This document shows positions 5,723 through 9,230 of a stretch of DNA of 9,230 nt, in pieces (position 1 is the stretch's first letter; the number at the start of each line of letters is the position of its first letter). Origin of the DNA: Candidatus Bathyarchaeota archaeon (lineage in GTDB: Archaea; Thermoproteota; Bathyarchaeia; RBG-16-48-13; GCA-020345945); NCBI GenBank assembly GCA_020345945.1, contig CP070773.1, forward strand, positions 65,821 to 75,050. The letters are read 5' to 3'. A model generated the notes under the pieces. The model saw only the letters and a list, made by a program, of their open reading frames with translations. It was not told where the DNA came from and searched no databases. A program made the translations under genes and the position numbers.

Positions 5723-6832
5723 TTACTGGTTCGAGAGAAGAGAATGAGCCTGATCGATAAACGACTTCTTCCTTCTCTGGTGATTCTTCAGATAATCGGA
5801 GACTATACTAGCATGTTCTGCTTTGCAATCCCCACAAATCCTCTTGCCTGAAACACACTCATCATATATTCTCTGCACATAAGCATCATCTTCGATGAAG
5901 TGGAACATCCCCAATTCATAGACTACACATTTTTCTGGTTCTCCCCCGATTTTTCTCTGCAGTTCGACCGTCTCTCTACCACCAGTAAGGGCATTAGATA
6001 TCTTCTTCTCGGCAATCGCAGGATCGTCATTAAGAGTAAGGAGACTCATCGGATCCCTCTTTGACATCTTCAGGCTACCCGATAGGGATCTAGTTAGTTT
6101 ATGGTATGTGGCACTAGGCAAGAGAAAACCGTATTCAGTTTGATGTCGTCTCGCTAAATCTCTACACAATCTAATATGAGGGTCTTGATCCGCCCCTACG
6201 GGAACTACCACGGGCTTTGGTCCTCCGAAGTCTTTTGTCTGGGGCATAAGGATATCTCCAGCTTGTACAAGTGCGGAAAGGTATAGACCGAAATTTCTCT
6301 CGCCATATATTGCTCTCAACATGTTTTGAGTTACAGATCTAGAGAAAATGAAGGATAGATTCATCACTCTAGTCTCTTCTGATTGTTTATAGACATAGGT
6401 CTTCTTCGGTTCCAGACCTAAAGCAAGAAGATCAGCAAGGTTGGATACAGCGATTCTAGCACTCTCCTCAAGAGGAATACCATTATCTGCATAGGCTTCG
6501 AGGTCAGCCATACAATAGAAGGCCGCAGCCTTTTCTGAAAGACTTTGAAAGAAAATCAATTCCTCAGCGGTCATCTTACTACCTAGATGGAACTCACCAG
6601 TAGGCTTTATCCCTGACATTACAGCGAAGGGAGTATTTCCTGATACTGCCTTTATCACCAGCTCAAGATCTCTGTGACCGAACATGACCCCCCTTCGGAT
6701 ATGTCTATGCGGATGGGGAATGTCGTTCATCACAACCTTCAACGGCTGGATTCCGAATAGTTCAAACAATTTTTCATAATCATCAATTTGTGCAGTACCC
6801 CAGGGATCCAGCTGAATCGGATCCTTATTCAC
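5723..6832 (-). CDS. trpS: Tryptophanyl-tRNA synthetase, archaeal/eukaryal type
   Basis: A 369-residue class I synthetase that charges tRNA-Trp with tryptophan in the cytosol. The HIGH-like motif is GEFHLGSKM (residues 79-87). The KMSKS-like motif is LKMSKRDP (254-261), where archaeal relatives more often have KMSAS. VVPVGADQDPHIRLCRDLARR (210-230) is the characteristic amino-acid/ATP pocket segment. The N-terminal IQLDPWGT and DYEKLFELFG segments are typical of the archaeal/eukaryal branch. A CGDC pair at 333-336 in the C-terminal part is plain to see but of unknown role. The start is GTG 6832, with GGTGAT a few bases upstream, and a good TATA box lies about 48 bases upstream. It is the first gene of a trpS-map operon and is divergent from pheST. 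Confidence 0.95.
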   Translation of the reverse strand: MNKDPIQLDPWGTAQIDDYEKLFELFGIQPLKVVMNDIPHPHRHIRRGVMFGHRDLELVIKAVSGNTPFAVMSGIKPTGEFHLGSKMTAEELIFFQSLSEKAAAFYCMADLEAYADNGIPLEESARIAVSNLADLLALGLEPKKTYVYKQSEETRVMNLSFIFSRSVTQNMLRAIYGERNFGLYLSALVQAGDILMPQTKDFGGPKPVVVPVGADQDPHIRLCRDLARRHQTEYGFLLPSATYHKLTRSLSGSLKMSKRDPMSLLTLNDDPAIAEKKISNALTGGRETVELQRKIGGEPEKCVVYELGMFHFIEDDAYVQRIYDECVSGKRICGDCKAEHASIVSDYLKNHQRRKKSFIDQAHSLLSNQ

Positions 6833-6873
6833 TTTTAATCACCATGAAAAATTACGTGCTCTACAAGAACGGG

Positions 6874-6885
6874 AAAAATATAAGC
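6874..6885 (-). promoter_or_regulatory. TATA box of the trpS-map operon
   Basis: On the minus strand the sequence reads GCTTATATTTTT. Its spacing predicts a transcription start near 6855 and a leader of about 20 bases before the GTG of trpS. Confidence 0.6.
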
Positions 6886-6919
6886 TTTAGGAATTAGTTT
6901 ACATAGGAGGTCAATATCT

Positions 6920-6952
6920 TCACGGGAATATTTTTATACATTTATTCCGTGA
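6920..6952 (+). promoter_or_regulatory. pheST TATA box framed by an inverted repeat
   Basis: TCACGGGAATA (6920-6930) and TATTCCGTGA (6943-6952) are inverted copies apart from one extra G. They flank TTTTTATAC (6931-6939), a good TATA box. A protein bound to these arms would cover the TATA box, so this is a candidate operator. Transcription start is predicted near 6960. Confidence 0.5.
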
Positions 6953-6990
6953 CTAATGACTACTCTGAAACACTCGAGTCTAGATCTACC

Positions 6991-7071
6991 ATGACGAGAT
7001 TAAAGATAAACACTGATTCTATCTCAAAAGTTATGTTTGGTCATGGTTTCTTCTTTACTTGTTTTAGTTGA
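6991..7071 (+). CDS. Candidate Phe-rich leader peptide of pheST
   Basis: A 26-codon frame from ATG 6991 to TGA 7069-7071. Its last twelve codons, from an internal ATG at 7033, read MFGHGFFFTCFS, so five of twelve residues are phenylalanine with three in a row. It lies between the pheST TATA box and the pheS ribosome-binding site and is followed at once by a perfect hairpin. Bacterial pheM, the attenuator peptide of E. coli pheST, has a similar FxFFFxF run. No clear Shine-Dalgarno sequence precedes either ATG. The phenylalanines are encoded in a pyrimidine tract, which could also be a U-rich termination signal or chance. Translation is unproven. Confidence 0.4.
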   Translation: MTRLKINTDSISKVMFGHGFFFTCFS

Positions 7072-7109
7072 ATCCGTGGAGATCAACTGAAATTCAAGTC
7101 TACACGGAT
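7072..7109 (+). promoter_or_regulatory. Hairpin in the pheST leader
   Basis: ATCCGTG (7072-7078) pairs perfectly with CACGGAT (7103-7109) over seven bases with a 24-base loop. It begins one base after the stop codon of the Phe-rich frame and ends ten bases before the pheS ribosome-binding site. The placement suggests a regulatory switch, but no alternative partner could be fixed by eye. Confidence 0.45.
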
Positions 7110-7118
7110 AACCACTAT

Positions 7119-7124
7119 GGGAGG
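7119..7124 (+). promoter_or_regulatory. Ribosome-binding site deciding the pheS start
   Basis: GGGAGG lies 12 bases before GTG 7137. The longer in-frame alternative, TTG 7068, follows a pyrimidine tract with no ribosome-binding site. Confidence 0.55.
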
Positions 7125-7136
7125 AAGGATGAGAAA

Positions 7137-8657
7137 GTGAAAACACCAATCCTGCGTGAAAACGAATGGACTGTCCTTAATGTCGCATCTGAAATCGGTA
7201 ATCAAGTCGAGATGATGAAGATTGTCAGCGAGAGCGAACTTCCAGATTCGACTGTGATGCGGGCAATTTTGTCATTAGTCGAAAAGGGACTACTTAGGCT
7301 TTCTCAGACCGAAGAGACATATATTGAGATGAACGAGGAGGGAATGCAATACGCAGAGCATGGATTACCAGAGAGAAGAGCCCTCAAAGCCCTGATAGAG
7401 TTAGGTGGGAAGGCTGGTCAGAAAGAAGTAATGGAAGTTGCAGAGATACCAGTAGGTATGATCGGCATAACTCTGGGTTGGCTGAATAGGAAGGGCTGGA
7501 TTAGCTTACATAAGACTGATCAAGAGATTGTCTTGAAAGCAAAAGAACCTCAACCAGTTGGGTCCGATGAGAAACTAATCAAAAAACTTTCAGAGAAGGG
7601 CAGAATCAGAATAGATATGTTGCCGAAGAAGGCACTGAAAGACCTTGAAATTCTTGCCCATAGAAATCTGGTTAAGACTGTTAGAGTCTCATTGAGAAGG
7701 GTAGAGCTCACAGAGAATGGAAAGAGATTTCTTGAAACGCAGTCTAAACCAGTTGAAGCGGTCAACATTTTAACTCCTGAAATGATTAGGACTGGATCGT
7801 GGAGAAAAGTCAAGTTCCGAAGATATGATTTAGAGATTGAGCCGAAGAGAATCTACCCAAATAAGAAACATATGTACATTGAGTTCTTGGAACAAGTCAG
7901 AAGAATTCTTATCGGTATGGGTTTTGAAGAATCAGAGGGACCCCACGTAGAGACAGAGTTTTGGAACTTTGATAGTCTTTTTCAAGCCCAAGACCACCCA
8001 GCCCGCGAAGTTCATGACAGTTATCTCTTGAAGTATCCAGACTACAAAGTTGAACTGAAAAACAAAGACATCGTCGAGAAAGTGAAAAAGACACATGAAG
8101 ATGGCTGGACAACAGGATCCAAAGGTTGGAATTATAAATGGAATCTAGATATAGCAAGAAGATTCGTCTTAAGAACCCAAACAACATCTGTCTCAATGCG
8201 TTACCTTTCAACACACAGAGTCCCTCCTGTGAAGATGTTCTGCATATCCCAAGTATTCCGTCCAGACGTAATTGATGCAAAACATCTGGGAGCAGGCTTC
8301 AACCAATGTGAAGGAATTGCTGGAGACAAAGATATGAACTTCAGACACCTCCTCGGGATACTAGAAGCCTTCACAAAGGCTTTTGGATTAGAGACAATAA
8401 AGTTCAAACCAGGCTACTTTCCATTCACAGAGCCATCCGTAGAAGGATTTTGCCTACACCCAAGACTTGGATGGATAGAATGTGTCGGAGCTGGAATGTT
8501 CAGACCCGAAGTATTGAAACCATTTGGAATAGATTTCCCAGTGATTGCTTGGGGAATAGGAATTGACCGAATTGCAATGACCAGCCTAGGAATCGACGAT
8601 ATAAGACTACTTTACGCCAAAGACCTAGAATTCCTGAGAGAAAAACCAATAGTCTGA
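7137..8657 (+). CDS. pheS: Phenylalanyl-tRNA synthetase alpha subunit
   Basis: From GTG 7137 the protein has 506 residues; an in-frame TTG at 7068 would add 23 unconserved-looking ones. It is the catalytic subunit of the alpha2-beta2 class II enzyme that charges tRNA-Phe. Residue numbers below are from TTG. The first 230 or so residues are stacked winged-helix modules that bind tRNA, as in archaeal and eukaryal PheS. The catalytic core starts near 258 with PKRIYPNKKHMY, includes LRTQTTSVSMRYL (368-380), motif 2 around SQVFRPD (394-400), and motif 3 AWGIGIDRIAM (494-504). After motif 2 the usual HL-x-E-F segment reads HLGAGFNQCEG, with one extra residue and no Glu, which is unusual. It is followed after 17 bases by pheT. 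Confidence 0.95.
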   Translation: MKTPILRENEWTVLNVASEIGNQVEMMKIVSESELPDSTVMRAILSLVEKGLLRLSQTEETYIEMNEEGMQYAEHGLPERRALKALIELGGKAGQKEVMEVAEIPVGMIGITLGWLNRKGWISLHKTDQEIVLKAKEPQPVGSDEKLIKKLSEKGRIRIDMLPKKALKDLEILAHRNLVKTVRVSLRRVELTENGKRFLETQSKPVEAVNILTPEMIRTGSWRKVKFRRYDLEIEPKRIYPNKKHMYIEFLEQVRRILIGMGFEESEGPHVETEFWNFDSLFQAQDHPAREVHDSYLLKYPDYKVELKNKDIVEKVKKTHEDGWTTGSKGWNYKWNLDIARRFVLRTQTTSVSMRYLSTHRVPPVKMFCISQVFRPDVIDAKHLGAGFNQCEGIAGDKDMNFRHLLGILEAFTKAFGLETIKFKPGYFPFTEPSVEGFCLHPRLGWIECVGAGMFRPEVLKPFGIDFPVIAWGIGIDRIAMTSLGIDDIRLLYAKDLEFLREKPIV

Positions 8658-8674
8658 GGAGCGTGCCAAAGAAT

Positions 8675-9230
8675 ATGCCTACCGTAGTGATGGAATACAG
8701 AGATCTCACCGACCTTATTGGGAAAGAATATACAATACAGGAACTAGAAGAAGCGCTTTTCCTCACAAAATGTGAAGTCGAAAATATAGAAGGCGGAGAG
8801 ATCACCATCGAGGTGAACTCAGATAGACCTGATATGCTATCCACAGAAGGAATTGCCAGAAATCTGAAAGGTTTCTTGGGGCTTGAGATAGGGGCACCAA
8901 AATATCGCCTACGAAATGGAAAAGTGCGACTGTCTGTCCTACCCTCAGTATCAAAAGTTAGACCCTACATCGTCTGCGGTGTTGTAAGGGATCTCAACCT
9001 AAATGACGAGATAATTCGTCAAATCATGCAACTACAAGAAAAACTTCACCTCACATATTGCAGAAATAGAAGGAAAGGATCAATCGGAATTTACGATCTT
9101 GATAAAATCGAGCCAGAGATCATCTATGAAGCGGTAGGACCCAAGGATATTGAGTTCATCCCCCTAGAGGGGACTAAGCGCATGTCCATCGAAGAAATAG
9201 CTGATAATACTGCTAAAGGAAGAGAGTATT
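8675..9230 (+). CDS. pheT: Phenylalanyl-tRNA synthetase beta subunit (N-terminal part, cut by window end)
   Basis: 185 codons are open to the end of the window. This is the structural and editing subunit of PheRS; it partners PheS and hydrolyses mischarged Tyr-tRNA-Phe through its B3/B4 domain, which lies mostly beyond this window. The N-terminus MPTVVMEYRDLTDLIG fits archaeal/eukaryal PheT. The hallmark VNSDRPDMLSTEGIAR is at residues 48-62, and RNRRKGSIGIYDLDKI at 130-145. The chosen start is ATG 8675. An in-frame GTG at 8663 is less likely, because GAGGAG (8656-8661) would lie only one base before it. That ribosome-binding site overlaps the pheS stop codon, which suggests translational coupling within a pheST operon. 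Confidence 0.95.
   Translation, partial: MPTVVMEYRDLTDLIGKEYTIQELEEALFLTKCEVENIEGGEITIEVNSDRPDMLSTEGIARNLKGFLGLEIGAPKYRLRNGKVRLSVLPSVSKVRPYIVCGVVRDLNLNDEIIRQIMQLQEKLHLTYCRNRRKGSIGIYDLDKIEPEIIYEAVGPKDIEFIPLEGTKRMSIEEIADNTAKGREY

Noticed and set aside
6973..6987. Adjacent CTCGAG, TCTAGA and AGATCT, resembling a vector polylinker
   Set aside because: Only three overlapping or abutting palindromes occur, with no other vector sequence. The flanks form a coherent archaeal promoter and leader running into pheS. Chance or leader structure is more likely.
6956..6994. A 12-codon frame (MTTLKHSSLDLP) whose stop overlaps the ATG of the Phe-rich frame
   Set aside because: It starts at or before the predicted transcription start, has no ribosome-binding site and shows no informative composition.

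Overview
This window is archaeal. The evidence is an Orc1/Cdc6 initiator, archaeal-type tryptophanyl- and two-subunit phenylalanyl-tRNA synthetases, a type II methionine aminopeptidase, a JAMM metalloprotease, a DUF1512-like membrane protein, TATA-box promoters, frequent GTG/TTG starts, and bulge-helix-bulge (BHB) introns. Base composition is moderately AT-rich. A TACK-type lineage such as Bathyarchaeia is my guess from DUF1512 and the gene set; the sequence does not settle it.

Layout. On the minus strand at the left, orc1/cdc6 (444-1607) is followed after six bases by a small winged-helix gene (147-437). Divergent from orc1 is a tRNA-Trp(CCA) gene (1726-1932) broken by three introns: one in the D loop, one at 37/38, one in the T stem. 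A JAMM protease gene (1988-2416) follows. Next comes a 5S rRNA gene (2630-2793) that carries a 33-base BHB insertion in loop C. A stand-alone tRNA-binding OB-fold gene (2833-3162) follows, then a DUF1512 membrane protein and a membrane zinc-ribbon protein (3252-4796). Convergent with these, on the minus strand, is a trpS-map pair (6832 to 4793). Divergent from trpS is pheST (7137 to the window end; pheT is cut off).

How it works together. Most of the window is translation and RNA processing. tRNA-Trp lies about 4 kb from the synthetase gene that would charge its product. Its anticodon-loop intron reads as a box C/D guide RNA whose two guide elements point, by the N+5 rule, at positions 34 and 39 of the same tRNA. 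This is the arrangement known from Haloferax.

The 5S insertion has the full geometry of an archaeal splice substrate, and removing it restores a normal loop C exactly. I know of no spliced intron in a 5S rRNA, so this is the most notable feature here. The pheST leader is the second: a Phe-rich 26-codon reading frame ends just before a perfect 7-bp hairpin, and the ribosome-binding site and start of pheS follow. That resembles the attenuation layout of bacterial pheM-pheST.

No mobile elements, CRISPR arrays or large repeats were seen. Every gene-free stretch is under 300 bases: 1-146 shows nothing I can name, 2417-2629 holds one imperfect hairpin, and 6833-7136 holds the divergent promoters and the phe leader.
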